The translations under genes and the position numbers were made by a program. Of a stretch of DNA of 64,000 bases, positions 7,530-15,639 are shown one piece after another (within the stretch, counting starts at the first letter, position 1; every line of letters starts with the position of its first letter). Under the pieces are notes generated by a model. It saw nothing but the letters and a program-made list of their open reading frames with translations, searched no databases and was not told the origin of the DNA. Source of the stretch: Martinezella tropici (GTDB lineage Bacteria; Pseudomonadota; Alphaproteobacteria; Rhizobiales; Rhizobiaceae); assembly GCA_000799755.1 (NCBI GenBank), contig JUHI01000005.1, positions 248,001 through 312,000 of the forward strand, written 5' to 3'.

Positions 7530-8987
7530 TCAGTTTACTTTCTTGGCCGAAACCTTGACGACCTTGGCCTTGGCCGGAGCCGCAGCGATGGTCGCCTTGC
7601 TCGCCGGCACATAGCCGGCGCCAATCGCGACGTTGAGCGAGATATAGTCGATCGCGCTCAGCTGAATGGCCTGAACCAGGCTCTGCTGGGCGGCCGTCAC
7701 GTTGCGCTGCGCATCTAGAACGTCGAGCAGCGAGGACGCGCCGTCCTTGTAGCTTGCAGTCGAGAGCTGCAGGGCCAACTGATAGGACTTGACCTGAGCC
7801 CGCTGTGCGGCAACCGTCTGTGCGTCGCGGCTGACAGCCGACAGCCCGTTCTCGACCTGTTCGACCGCAGAGGCCACCGTCTGCTTCCAGACGATATACT
7901 GCTCCCGGCTAGCCGATTCCGCGCTCTTGACGCCGGCGCGCAGGGCGCCGCCATCGAAGATCGGCAGGTTCAGCGACGGACCGAACGACCAGCTCGTCAG
8001 GCCACCGTTTGCTGCGTGGGTGCTGACATAGGACGGCGAAATCGAGCCGCTGAGCGTGATTGACGGGTACAGCTTGGCTTCCGCCACGCCGATCTGAGCC
8101 GTCGAGGCAGCGAGAGTGCGTTCTGCAACGCGAATGTCCGGACGGTTGCGGATCAGGTCGGCGGGAACGCCGGTCGTGACGTTGCCACGGAACACCGGCT
8201 GGCTGCCACCGCCCTGCATCTGCGCGATGATCGTTGCCGAAGGCACGTTCAGCAGCGTTGCGATATGATGCACCTGCTGGCGGTAGCTGATTTCATAGCC
8301 CGGGACCAGGGCCAGCGTCTGGTTGACGAGGCCTTCGGCCTGAACCACGTCGAGGCGGGATGCGGCACCAGCCTCTAACTGGAACTTCGTCAGCGAAAGC
8401 GTGTCGCGGCGTGACTTCAGGTTTTCCTGAGCGATCGAAATCAGCGCCTGGTAATAGCGGGCGTTGACGTAGCTGTTGGCAAGATCCTGCAGATAGGTCA
8501 GGCGCGCAACGTCGACGCTGGAGTAGGCCGCGTCAAGCGAAGCGTTTGCACCTTCCCGCGCCCGGCGGTACTGGCCCCACAGGTCAAGCAGCCAAGACAC
8601 CGAGGCGCTGCCGCTGGTGGCGTTCTTCGTTTCGGTCTGCGTCCGCAACGACCCCTTTTGGCCGCTCGTCGTATGGTCGCCAGAAAGAGTGAGGCTTGGG
8701 AGGCCACCTGCACCTGCGGTTACGACGGCGGCTTCCGCCTGGTTGATGCGCTCCAGCGACTGCTGGATGTTAAGGTTCTGGGCAAGTCCCTGTGCGGCGA
8801 AGGCATTCAGCTTGGAATCACTGAAGGCGGTCCACCATTGCGAGCCGGCGACATCGCCGTTCGCCTTCAGGCCACCCTCCGAGAATTTGGCCGGAAGCGG
8901 CATTTCCGGTGGCTTGTGGTCTGGGCCGCTCACGCAACCTGCCAAAACTAGCAGCAGGGCGGGGGCGGCAGTACGAATGGAAACCAT
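7530..8987 (-). CDS. RND-type outer-membrane efflux lipoprotein (NodT/OprM family)
   Basis: A 485-residue TolC-like channel protein. The signal peptide ends in the lipobox LVLAGC with the acylated cysteine at 18, so it is an outer-membrane lipoprotein. Two OEP repeats follow; visible family pieces are WWTAFSDSKLNAF, NIQQSLERINQAEAAV, GVPADLIRNRPDIRVAE near the middle, and SYKDGASSLLDVLDAQRN near the end. It probably forms the trimeric exit duct of an RND or MFS-type efflux pump. No inner-membrane pump or membrane-fusion gene is adjacent, so its partner is elsewhere. The ATG at 8987 follows GGGAGAAAG and exposes the lipobox, which settles the start. The Lys/Ala-rich tail (KAKVVKVSAKKVN) is unusual. 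Confidence 0.92.
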   Translation of the reverse strand: MVSIRTAAPALLLVLAGCVSGPDHKPPEMPLPAKFSEGGLKANGDVAGSQWWTAFSDSKLNAFAAQGLAQNLNIQQSLERINQAEAAVVTAGAGGLPSLTLSGDHTTSGQKGSLRTQTETKNATSGSASVSWLLDLWGQYRRAREGANASLDAAYSSVDVARLTYLQDLANSYVNARYYQALISIAQENLKSRRDTLSLTKFQLEAGAASRLDVVQAEGLVNQTLALVPGYEISYRQQVHHIATLLNVPSATIIAQMQGGGSQPVFRGNVTTGVPADLIRNRPDIRVAERTLAASTAQIGVAEAKLYPSITLSGSISPSYVSTHAANGGLTSWSFGPSLNLPIFDGGALRAGVKSAESASREQYIVWKQTVASAVEQVENGLSAVSRDAQTVAAQRAQVKSYQLALQLSTASYKDGASSLLDVLDAQRNVTAAQQSLVQAIQLSAIDYISLNVAIGAGYVPASKATIAAAPAKAKVVKVSAKKVN

Positions 8988-9510
8988 CACTTTCTCCCAC
9001 AACTCAATTCGCTTATTAATAAATTTCGGAATCGAAATAATCCCGGCCTTAAGTTTCGATTTCTTACACAATGTTAACGGTAAGACGCTAGTACCCCGAA
9101 GGAAGAAAGAGAATTCCGCGCCTAGCTGTGTCCCCACGCACACGCTGGCGATTGGCCGAAATGCTATCAGTATGGTCGCCACGAAGACCCTCGATAGGGT
9201 TCGCAAGCGTCGACGCCTGCCAGCATCTATTTCCATATGCAATTGAAAAATATCGGATATTCCCACTTATTGGGATAAGGTGCCAGCGCGATATCGGGTT
9301 CTGGAGCACTCATCGGGATACCGATGCGCCAGACTGTCGCCTGGATCGGGCGTCGCAGCCCGCCGAAACGGGAAAGTGGAAAACCGAGCCAGAACGCCGT
9401 GCCCATGTGCCGGGCGGCAGGCCCCACAGATAAAGACAGCTTCATTGATTCTCGCCGGGGTTGGCGAGCTGTGCTCGATCTCCACACCTACGAGCAGCAT
9501 CGCGAGGTAA
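8988..9510. other. Intergenic gap, no gene supported
   Basis: About 520 bases between the efflux gene and the ArsR gene. Short open frames exist on both strands but none has a ribosome site with a recognisable protein. The part nearest 9000-9080 is AT-rich and should hold the efflux promoter. Confidence 0.5.
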
Positions 9511-9909
9511 CTACGCCATCTGTGTGGCAATGCCGGCTTCGAATTGAGCTCCACGCCATATGACCGATGCTTCGGGATCTGCGAATAGCAGCCGCAAATG
9601 AGCTATGAGCTGGCCGGCGCGCGGATCGGCCAGACGATAGACGACAGCCTTCGCGACCCGTCTTCCGATAATGATGCCGGCATCTCGCAATTCGCCGATC
9701 TGCTGTGAAAGCGTCGGCTGATGAACATCGAGAATCTCTTCCAGTTCGCCCACGGTCCTCGCACCTTCCATGAGCACGCACAGAATCGCCAGCCGAACCG
9801 GGTTCGCCATGGCTTTCATGAAATCCGAGGCCGTACCAATGGCGCGACATTTGACCTTGGGTTCGTGCGGTCTGCGCTGTCGCCCCTGATCGTCTTCAGT
9901 TTTGGTCAT
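9511..9909 (-). CDS. ArsR-family winged-helix repressor
   Basis: A 132-residue regulator with a canonical ArsR core: MKAMANPVRLAILCVLMEG (helix before the HTH), then VGELEEILDVHQPTLSQQIGELRDAG as the DNA-reading helices, then the beta wing (IIGRRVAKAVVYRLADPRAG). No ELCVCDL-type arsenic or CxxC metal site is visible; HQPTLSQQ places it nearer the BigR/SqrR-like and metal-independent sensors. It faces a sulfonate-type operon and likely represses it. The ATG at 9909 is preferred; an in-frame start up to 9987 would add a Lys/Arg-rich tail of 26 residues. Confidence 0.88.
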   Translation of the reverse strand: MTKTEDDQGRQRRPHEPKVKCRAIGTASDFMKAMANPVRLAILCVLMEGARTVGELEEILDVHQPTLSQQIGELRDAGIIIGRRVAKAVVYRLADPRAGQLIAHLRLLFADPEASVIWRGAQFEAGIATQMA

Positions 9910-9998
9910 CCGTTTCGGCCCTCGCATTCGATCGGAATAGTTTTCTCTTTCTTGGGGAATTTTCAGCGTCGAATTTCTCGCCAGCAATTCTCTACTTA

Positions 9999-10016
9999 TT
10001 ATATAAATTTATATAA
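9999..10016. promoter_or_regulatory. 18-bp AT palindrome, candidate ArsR operator
   Basis: TTATATAAATTTATATAA is a perfect 18-base palindrome in the gap between the ArsR gene and the operon it faces, ending 24 bases before the TTG start at 10040. ArsR repressors bind such AT-rich dyads over the promoter. It also contains TATAAAT-like -10 sequence, which would let repressor and polymerase compete. Confidence 0.6.
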
Positions 10017-10039
10017 CAACTGGCAACGAGGTAAATATC

Positions 10040-10888
10040 TTGGCTTTCAGGATTGGCCACCATCCAAACAATCTCCACCTGCACCTGGCGTCCCTGTGGC
10101 CGGGGGCCTTTGCCGCGATGAACCCGGAATTCATCGCTTACGACGAAGGTCGCGATACGGCGGAAAAACTGGTTCGCGGAGAATTCGATATTGGCGGAAC
10201 CGGGTCCACACCGCCGATCCTTGCCGCCGCATCCGGGCTTTCGGTCTCCTATGTCGCGGCATCGGCACCCCGCCCGGCCAATGGGGCAATCCTGGTGACG
10301 AAAACCTCGACAATTGAAAGTATTACCGATCTCAAAGGCGCAGCAATCGCCCTGGTGGACGGCTCCTTCCTGACATACCTGCTTGCCAGACGGCTGGAAG
10401 AAGCCAGCCTGACGCTCGCCGATATCCAGCGCCGGGACATGCCGCCAGTTCCCTCACGGGATGCGCTGAAAGACGGCACCGTTGCCGCCTGGGTCGCGAT
10501 GGCTCCGCATCTCGAACAATCGCTGCTCGGCGGCGAGTTTCGCGTGCTTGCCCATTGCGGCGACCTCATTCCGAACCGTTCCCTGTTCTGGACCATCGAC
10601 GAACGCGGCCTTTCCGGGGATGCGGCGGTCGATTTTGCCGGCGAACTGAAGCGCCTCGGCCAGGAGATTGCAGCCGACCCAGAAAAGGCGGCATCCCTCC
10701 TCTCCAAATCGGGAGATGAGACGGAACAACGGGCCTGGACGCGCGTCGTTTCCGGCCGGAACTGGCAGGTGAGCGCCATCAACGCCGCACTACTTCGCGA
10801 GCAGCAGGCAGAAGCCGACACACTTTTCAAGCATGGCGATCTGCCGGCCAGACTGACAATAGAGACGACAAGCGACAAAGAGATTTGA
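10040..10888 (+). CDS. Signal-less periplasmic-binding-fold protein (SsuA/NMT1-like)
   Basis: A 282-residue protein of the type II binding-protein fold used by sulfonate and nitrate importers: GEFDIGGTGSTPPILAA, the domain linker region ITDLKGAAIALVDGSF, and AWVAMAPHLEQSLLG. It starts at TTG with a good GAGG ribosome site eight bases upstream, and has no signal peptide or lipobox, so it should be cytoplasmic. It therefore cannot be a normal importer receptor, and a second secreted homologue ends the same operon. Family members without signals include the desulfinase DszB and HMP-P synthases; I see no cysteine at the DszB position (the only Cys is in LAHCGDL), so the activity is open. It could be an enzyme or intracellular sensor for the same ligand. 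Confidence 0.8.
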   Translation: MAFRIGHHPNNLHLHLASLWPGAFAAMNPEFIAYDEGRDTAEKLVRGEFDIGGTGSTPPILAAASGLSVSYVAASAPRPANGAILVTKTSTIESITDLKGAAIALVDGSFLTYLLARRLEEASLTLADIQRRDMPPVPSRDALKDGTVAAWVAMAPHLEQSLLGGEFRVLAHCGDLIPNRSLFWTIDERGLSGDAAVDFAGELKRLGQEIAADPEKAASLLSKSGDETEQRAWTRVVSGRNWQVSAINAALLREQQAEADTLFKHGDLPARLTIETTSDKEI

Positions 10889-10889
10889 A

Positions 10890-12026
10890 ATGAACGTACT
10901 CTGGTACATGTGCGCGCCGGACGGTGCTTATCCGTGGAAGGCCGAGGGGTCGCGCACCATCGACTATGGTTACTACAAGCAACTCGCCCAGGCCTATGAT
11001 CATCTGGGCTTCACCGGTGCATTGTTTGCAACCGGCGCTCACGACGTCTGGCCGCTTGCCGGCGCGCTCCTCCCCTATACCGAGCGGATGAAATTTCTCA
11101 TCGCCTTCCATCCGGGGCTCATCGCACCGACGCTGCTCGCCAAGATGGCGGCAACCTTCCAGGAGTTCTCGAACGGACGGCTGATGCTGAACGTCGTCTC
11201 CGGCGATGCCAAGATGCTCGGCGCCTACGGCATGATGCTGCCGCACGACGAACGTTATCTGATGGCGGACGAATATCTGACCATCTGGCACCGACTGATG
11301 GCCGGCGAAAGCGTGACCCATGAGGGCAAGTATTTCCAAACGGACGGCGCAAAGCTTGCGCTGCCGGCCGGCTCGGCCATCAAGCCGCCGCCGCTCTGGT
11401 TCGGGGGCTCCTCCGACAGCGCGATCGAAGTCGCCGCCAAGCATGTCGAAACCTATCTCTCCTGGGGAGAAACCCCGGAGCAGATGGGCGACAAGGTTGC
11501 CAAGGTGAAACTGCGCGCCGAGGCGCACGGCCGCACCCTCGACTACGGCATTCGGCTCTATGTCATCGTCCGCCAGACCGACGAAAAGGCCTGGGAGGCA
11601 GCCGAGGATCTCTACGAACAAATGGATGCTGCAGCGATTGCAGCCAACCAACGGTTTGTTTCCAACACGGATTCCGTCGGCCAGCAGCGGATGAGCGCGA
11701 TGCATGGCGGCATCAAGCCGGACAACCTGCGTGACCTCGAAATCTCCCCCAATCTGTGGGCCGGAATAGGTCTGGTGCGCCCCGGACCGGGGACTGCAAT
11801 CGTCGGCTCGCCGGATACGGTGATCCGCACGCTGGAAGCCTATCAGAAGGTTGGCGTCGACACCTTCATCCTCTCCGGCATGCCGCTTCTGGAGGAAGCC
11901 TATCGCTTCGGCGAACTCGTTCTGCCGCGACTTCCGGTCGAGCGTGCCGCGCCGGAGCGCAAGCACTTCACCTGGTCGACGCTGTTTGATCGCGATCTTG
12001 GTGGAAAGCCCGCGCAGCATGGCTGA
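10890..12026 (+). CDS. ssuD: FMNH2-dependent alkanesulfonate monooxygenase
   Basis: A 378-residue luciferase-like (LLM) flavin monooxygenase. It follows E. coli-type SsuD closely in order and motifs: EGSRTIDYGYYKQLAQ at the start, LIAFHPGLIAPTLLAK, FGGSSDSAIEVAAKHVE, LSWGETPEQ, then NTDSVGQQRMSAMH and LEISPNLWAGIGLVR, ending in LEEAYRFGELVLPRL. SsuD cleaves alkanesulfonates to aldehyde and sulfite, using reduced FMN. No SsuE flavin reductase is present in the window. It starts one base after the signal-less binding-fold gene. Substrate may differ from plain alkanesulfonates. Confidence 0.93.
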   Translation: MNVLWYMCAPDGAYPWKAEGSRTIDYGYYKQLAQAYDHLGFTGALFATGAHDVWPLAGALLPYTERMKFLIAFHPGLIAPTLLAKMAATFQEFSNGRLMLNVVSGDAKMLGAYGMMLPHDERYLMADEYLTIWHRLMAGESVTHEGKYFQTDGAKLALPAGSAIKPPPLWFGGSSDSAIEVAAKHVETYLSWGETPEQMGDKVAKVKLRAEAHGRTLDYGIRLYVIVRQTDEKAWEAAEDLYEQMDAAAIAANQRFVSNTDSVGQQRMSAMHGGIKPDNLRDLEISPNLWAGIGLVRPGPGTAIVGSPDTVIRTLEAYQKVGVDTFILSGMPLLEEAYRFGELVLPRLPVERAAPERKHFTWSTLFDRDLGGKPAQHG

Positions 12027-12855
12027 AATTTCGACCCTGGATCGAGACGTCTCCCGCCATGACGGCAGTGCCCCGCCGCGTGGACTCGCCGGCAAGAGAT
12101 TGGCGCGCTTTGCAGCGCGTCTCGTCTCGCCGGTCGCAATCATCATTGTCTGGCAGATTGCCAGCATGACCGGACTTCTGCCGCCGCGCATCCTTGCTTC
12201 GCCCGGAGAAATCCTCGGCGCGGCAAATCGATTGATCATGTCGGGAGAACTGATAACAGGCCTTGCCGTCTCGTTCCTGCGTGTTCTGCTCGGCTTTACC
12301 ATTGCCTTCATCGTCGGTGTCGCGCTGGCGCTTGTTGCAGGTCTCTCCAGGTTTGGAGAGAGCGCGATCGACCCGCCGCTTCAGATGCTGAAGGCCATGC
12401 CCTTTCTCGGCCTCCTGCCGCTCTTCATCCTCTGGTTCGGGATCGGTGAAGCGCCGAAGATCGGCCTTGTCGCATTCGGCTCGGTCTTTCCGATCTATCT
12501 GACCCTGCACGGCGGCATTCGCGGAATTGACCGCAAACTCGTCGAAGCCGGGCGCACGCTCGGTCTCGATACGTTCGGCATCATTCGCCACATCGTCATT
12601 CCCGGCGCGCTGCCCTCGCTTCTGATCGGCGTTCGATATGGCCTGAGCGTTGCCTGGCTGAGCCTCGTGGTCGGTGAACAGATCAATGCGTCGAGCGGTA
12701 TCGGCTATATCATCACCTACGCCCGAGATTTCCTGCAGACGGATGTCATCGTGGTCTGCCTCATGGTCTATGCCATCATGGGACTGCTGACGGATGGTCT
12801 GGTGCGCTTGATCGAGGCCTATGCGCTGCGCTGGCGCCCACAGGTGATCGCATGA
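12019..12855 (+). CDS. ssuC: Sulfonate-type ABC transporter permease
   Basis: A 278-residue inner-membrane permease with about six membrane spans. The cytoplasmic EAA loop that docks on the ATPase is seen as KLVEAGRTLGLDTFGIIRHIVIPGALP, interrupted here only for length. GPxxL-type region PFLGLLPLFILWFGIG and the C-terminal LVVGEQINASSGIGYIITYAR are classic SsuC/TauC pieces. The ATG at 12019 overlaps the ssuD stop by eight bases. It imports sulfonates with the ATPase and binding protein that follow. Confidence 0.92.
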   Translation: MAEISTLDRDVSRHDGSAPPRGLAGKRLARFAARLVSPVAIIIVWQIASMTGLLPPRILASPGEILGAANRLIMSGELITGLAVSFLRVLLGFTIAFIVGVALALVAGLSRFGESAIDPPLQMLKAMPFLGLLPLFILWFGIGEAPKIGLVAFGSVFPIYLTLHGGIRGIDRKLVEAGRTLGLDTFGIIRHIVIPGALPSLLIGVRYGLSVAWLSLVVGEQINASSGIGYIITYARDFLQTDVIVVCLMVYAIMGLLTDGLVRLIEAYALRWRPQVIA

Positions 12856-13556
12856 CAGCTCTGGTCGATATTCGCGGTCTCACACGCTCTTTCGGCGGCC
12901 CAGCCATCCTCGACGGTATAGATCTTACGATCGAAAAGGGAGAATTCGTCGCCCTGCTTGGTCGTAGCGGCTCCGGCAAATCCACCTTGCTGCGCGTGCT
13001 TGCCGGCCTCGATGCCGCGCCGGCCCGGCAGTTGCAACTCCCGCAACGCCGCTCCGTCGTGTTTCAGGAGCCGAGGCTGATGCCGTGGAAGAGCGTGATC
13101 GACAACGTCACACTCGGCGTCAGACATCAGGATGCCCGCTCGGTTGCGATGCAGGCGCTCGACGATGTCGGCCTGTCGCATCGGCAAAACGCCTGGCCGC
13201 TTACCCTCTCCGGGGGCGAGGCGCAACGCGCGGCTCTTGCCCGTGCGCTCGTGCGTGAGCCCGAACTTCTGCTATTGGACGAGCCTTTCGCCGCTCTCGA
13301 CGCGCTGACCCGCCTGCGCATGCATGGGCTGGTGTTCGATCTCTGGCGAAAGCACAGACCCGCCGTGCTGTTGGTCACCCATGACATCGGCGAGGCCATT
13401 ACACTCGCCGACCGCATCCTCGTGCTCGATAACGGCCGCTTCGTCCGGGAGATACCCGTCACCCTCGACCATCCCCGTCGCCGCAGCGACCCGGAAGCAA
13501 GTCGCATTGAAGCCGAGCTTCTGACAGAGCTCGGCGTCGAACCGTCCCATGCCTGA
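12852..13556 (+). CDS. ssuB: Sulfonate-type ABC transporter ATPase
   Basis: A 234-residue ATPase with Walker A GRSGSGKST (about 37-45), Q-loop QEPRLMPWKSV, signature LSGGEAQRAALARAL, Walker B LLLLDEPFAALDALTR and switch His in LLVTHDIGEA. RLMPW in the Q-loop region is typical of SsuB/TauB. Its ATG overlaps the permease stop as ATGA. It energises import through the permease just upstream. Confidence 0.93.
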   Translation: MTALVDIRGLTRSFGGPAILDGIDLTIEKGEFVALLGRSGSGKSTLLRVLAGLDAAPARQLQLPQRRSVVFQEPRLMPWKSVIDNVTLGVRHQDARSVAMQALDDVGLSHRQNAWPLTLSGGEAQRAALARALVREPELLLLDEPFAALDALTRLRMHGLVFDLWRKHRPAVLLVTHDIGEAITLADRILVLDNGRFVREIPVTLDHPRRRSDPEASRIEAELLTELGVEPSHA

Positions 13557-13604
13557 TATTTATCGCTCCAAGCCACGCCATTTCGGCAGATCGGAACCAA
13601 GAAA

Positions 13605-14558
13605 ATGATCACCAAGCGCAAATTCCTCATCGCCATGGCGGTGACGGCCGCTGTCGCGAACCTGACCTCTGTCGCTCGGGCTGCCGATCAGGTCGTGCGT
13701 ATCGGCTGGCTCAGAGGGCCAAACGATATCACTCTCGCCAAATCGCGCGGCACGCTTGAAAAGGCGCTTGCCGAAAAAGGCATCAAGGTGGAATGGGCAG
13801 GTCCCTTCCCCGCGGCAGCTCCCGCCTTCGAAGCGCTCAATGCCGGCAGTATCGACATAACAGCCGGCAGTTCGACATCCGCGATCGCAGCACTTGCCGC
13901 CAAGATCCCGCTGGTCGTCTTCGCCTATCAGAAAATGGCGCCGGGTTCGGAAGGGATTGTCGTCAAGAAGGATTCCAGCATCAGTTCGATCAAGGATCTC
14001 GCCGGCAAGAAGGTTGCGGTCAACCGCGGCGGCACGGGCGAATATCTGCTCATGCAGGGTCTTGCGACCAACGGCATCGATCCGAAGAGCGTCGAGCGCG
14101 TCTATCTCAGTCCAAGCGACAGCGGCCCGAGCTTCGTCCAGGGCCATGTCGACGCCTGGGCGACCTGGGACCCCTTTCTGACCATTGCGGAAAGGGCCTA
14201 TGATGGAAAGATCGTTGCCGATGGCGCAACCATCCGCTCCGACAATGCCGTCGTTCTGGTCGCAAGCAAGGAATTCGCCCAATCCAAGCTCGATCAGCTT
14301 CAGCTCGTCTTCGACGTCATCAAATCGGAAAATGCCTGGGCCATTGCCAACAAGCCGGAAGCCGGCGCCATCTGGGCCAAGGAAATGAATGTGCCGGCCG
14401 ATCTCGCCCAGAAGATCGGCGAGAACAATGCCGTCCCGACGACAGCTGTCTCGAAGGCCGATGCGGAGCAGATCGGCAAAGTGGCGGAATGGTATGCCAA
14501 GAACGGCATCATCCCGGCCGCTCCGGATGTCGCCTCCGGCGTTGTCACGCTGAAATGA
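13605..14558 (+). CDS. Sulfonate-type ABC binding protein, secreted
   Basis: A 317-residue periplasmic binding protein. A cleavable signal peptide ends near residue 26 (LTSVARA before ADQVV). The mature part has the SsuA pattern: RIGWLRGPNDITLAKSRG, LNAGSIDITAGSSTSAIAA, KVAVNRGGTGEYLLMQ, VDAWATWDPFLTIAE. It captures the ligand for SsuC/SsuB. It lies 48 bases after ssuB with its own ribosome site, and is followed by a hairpin at 14570-14612. The true ligand (alkanesulfonate, taurine, sulfate ester) cannot be read from sequence. Confidence 0.9.
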   Translation: MITKRKFLIAMAVTAAVANLTSVARAADQVVRIGWLRGPNDITLAKSRGTLEKALAEKGIKVEWAGPFPAAAPAFEALNAGSIDITAGSSTSAIAALAAKIPLVVFAYQKMAPGSEGIVVKKDSSISSIKDLAGKKVAVNRGGTGEYLLMQGLATNGIDPKSVERVYLSPSDSGPSFVQGHVDAWATWDPFLTIAERAYDGKIVADGATIRSDNAVVLVASKEFAQSKLDQLQLVFDVIKSENAWAIANKPEAGAIWAKEMNVPADLAQKIGENNAVPTTAVSKADAEQIGKVAEWYAKNGIIPAAPDVASGVVTLK

Positions 14559-14569
14559 GCAGGCGCGAA

Positions 14570-14612
14570 CCGGCCATGCCGCCTCGAACAGCTATCGGGA
14601 CAGCATGGCCGG
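14570..14612 (+). terminator. Hairpin after the binding-protein gene
   Basis: A 10-bp perfect stem (14570-14579 with 14603-14612) encloses a 23-base loop, 11 bases past the stop at 14558. There is no T run, so it is either a weak or rho-assisted end, or an mRNA-stabilising hairpin. Confidence 0.4.
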
Positions 14613-14732
14613 CTTGCAACAATTCATGGAATTAACGATTCGGAAGAGTACGTGGCGGCCTCCCATCCCGAATGCGTGAAGGCAAAAGCCTCGGGGGAGC
14701 GCGCAACGACATAGGCTACACCGCTCGACACA

Positions 14733-15374
14733 TCAATTGGCGACGGCCGCGACAACGGTCGGCTTCTGAATGATATCGACCCAAAGCCCGGTATCATCGG
14801 TCGCCTGTCGCTTGAGGTAGTGATAGGGCGTTTGCGTCCAGTTCTTCACCTGGTCGGTCAGATTATCGAGAATGAAATCACCGCGATCAGTACGAACTGT
14901 GACAACCGCATGCCCCTCTCCATCCGGAAGACGGACAACGGTGATGAGCAGATCGGCAAGCGATATGCCCTTTTCCATCAATTCCCGACGCTTCTCGAGC
15001 GCATAGTGCTCGCAATTGCCCATGCCGTCGTCGGGATAGTTCCAATATTGCACCACGCCATAATGATCGAGGTCGCTGACCGGCTTGACCCATTCATTCA
15101 CGGAGGTGTTGACCGCGACGATCTCATCCCAGAGCTTCTTGTTAATTGCAAGCGGGCGCAGGTCACTGGGGTGGATCGAGCATTCGTCGGGCCGCCGCTT
15201 GCAGAATTCATAGTGCCCGATCGGCTGCGATGTTACCGATCCCGTCGGCATGAACGGGCTTGATGCCGCTGAGGCACCCGAGTCGTATCCCAACAATGCA
15301 GCAGTAAAAGACAGAGCCAGGAGGATGCTCTTGCCTGCAGAGAGAAGGTTGGCTGGCCGGACGACGCAAAACAT
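14733..15374 (-). CDS. Periplasmic transglutaminase-like cysteine protease (LapG/BTLCP type)
   Basis: A 213-residue member of the bacterial transglutaminase-like cysteine proteinases (Pfam Peptidase_C93). An N-terminal hydrophobic signal (SILLALSFTAALLG) targets it to the periplasm. The triad is visible: Cys121 in GNCEHYALEKR, His155 in GEGHAVVTV, Asp170 in FILDN. The founding member LapG cuts surface adhesins under control of the c-di-GMP receptor LapD. No LapD-like or type I secretion gene lies nearby, so the substrate is unknown. Several rhizobial genomes carry such orphan copies. Confidence 0.87.
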   Translation of the reverse strand: MFCVVRPANLLSAGKSILLALSFTAALLGYDSGASAASSPFMPTGSVTSQPIGHYEFCKRRPDECSIHPSDLRPLAINKKLWDEIVAVNTSVNEWVKPVSDLDHYGVVQYWNYPDDGMGNCEHYALEKRRELMEKGISLADLLITVVRLPDGEGHAVVTVRTDRGDFILDNLTDQVKNWTQTPYHYLKRQATDDTGLWVDIIQKPTVVAAVAN

Positions 15375-15639
15375 ACAAACGCCTTTGCCTGAGGGAACAA
15401 GTTAACAAAGGGTTAAATTCTGCCGTTCGAGAAGTCAATTTCGCGCCTCGGTCCGCGGCGTAAATCTTAATTATTGGTTAACACGCCAAGGCGCTCGACC
15501 TGCACGGGCGAGCGGGCAGCAGCACCACCCATGGTCGACTTGATGCGCAACCAGCGCATCGCGAACCGTGGACAAGACGACACGCGCGTCTCCGGACAGC
15601 ATTCACTGCCACACTTTTTCGGCGGCTCTTCAAATGGCG
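15375..15639. other. Intergenic gap between kup and the protease gene
   Basis: Both flanking genes read leftward, so this 265-base gap holds the end of the kup transcript and the promoter of the protease. The sequence next to 15374 is AT-rich (around 15400-15480). No gene is supported. Confidence 0.4.

Noticed and set aside
9227..9554. Two overlapping short minus-strand frames upstream of the efflux gene
   Set aside because: Translations show no family, no signal and conflicting frames; treated as non-coding.
10827..12311. Long open frame (494 codons) on the minus strand
   Set aside because: It is the antisense shadow of ssuD and ssuC, whose sense products match families from end to end; codon use of the minus frame has no recognisable domain.
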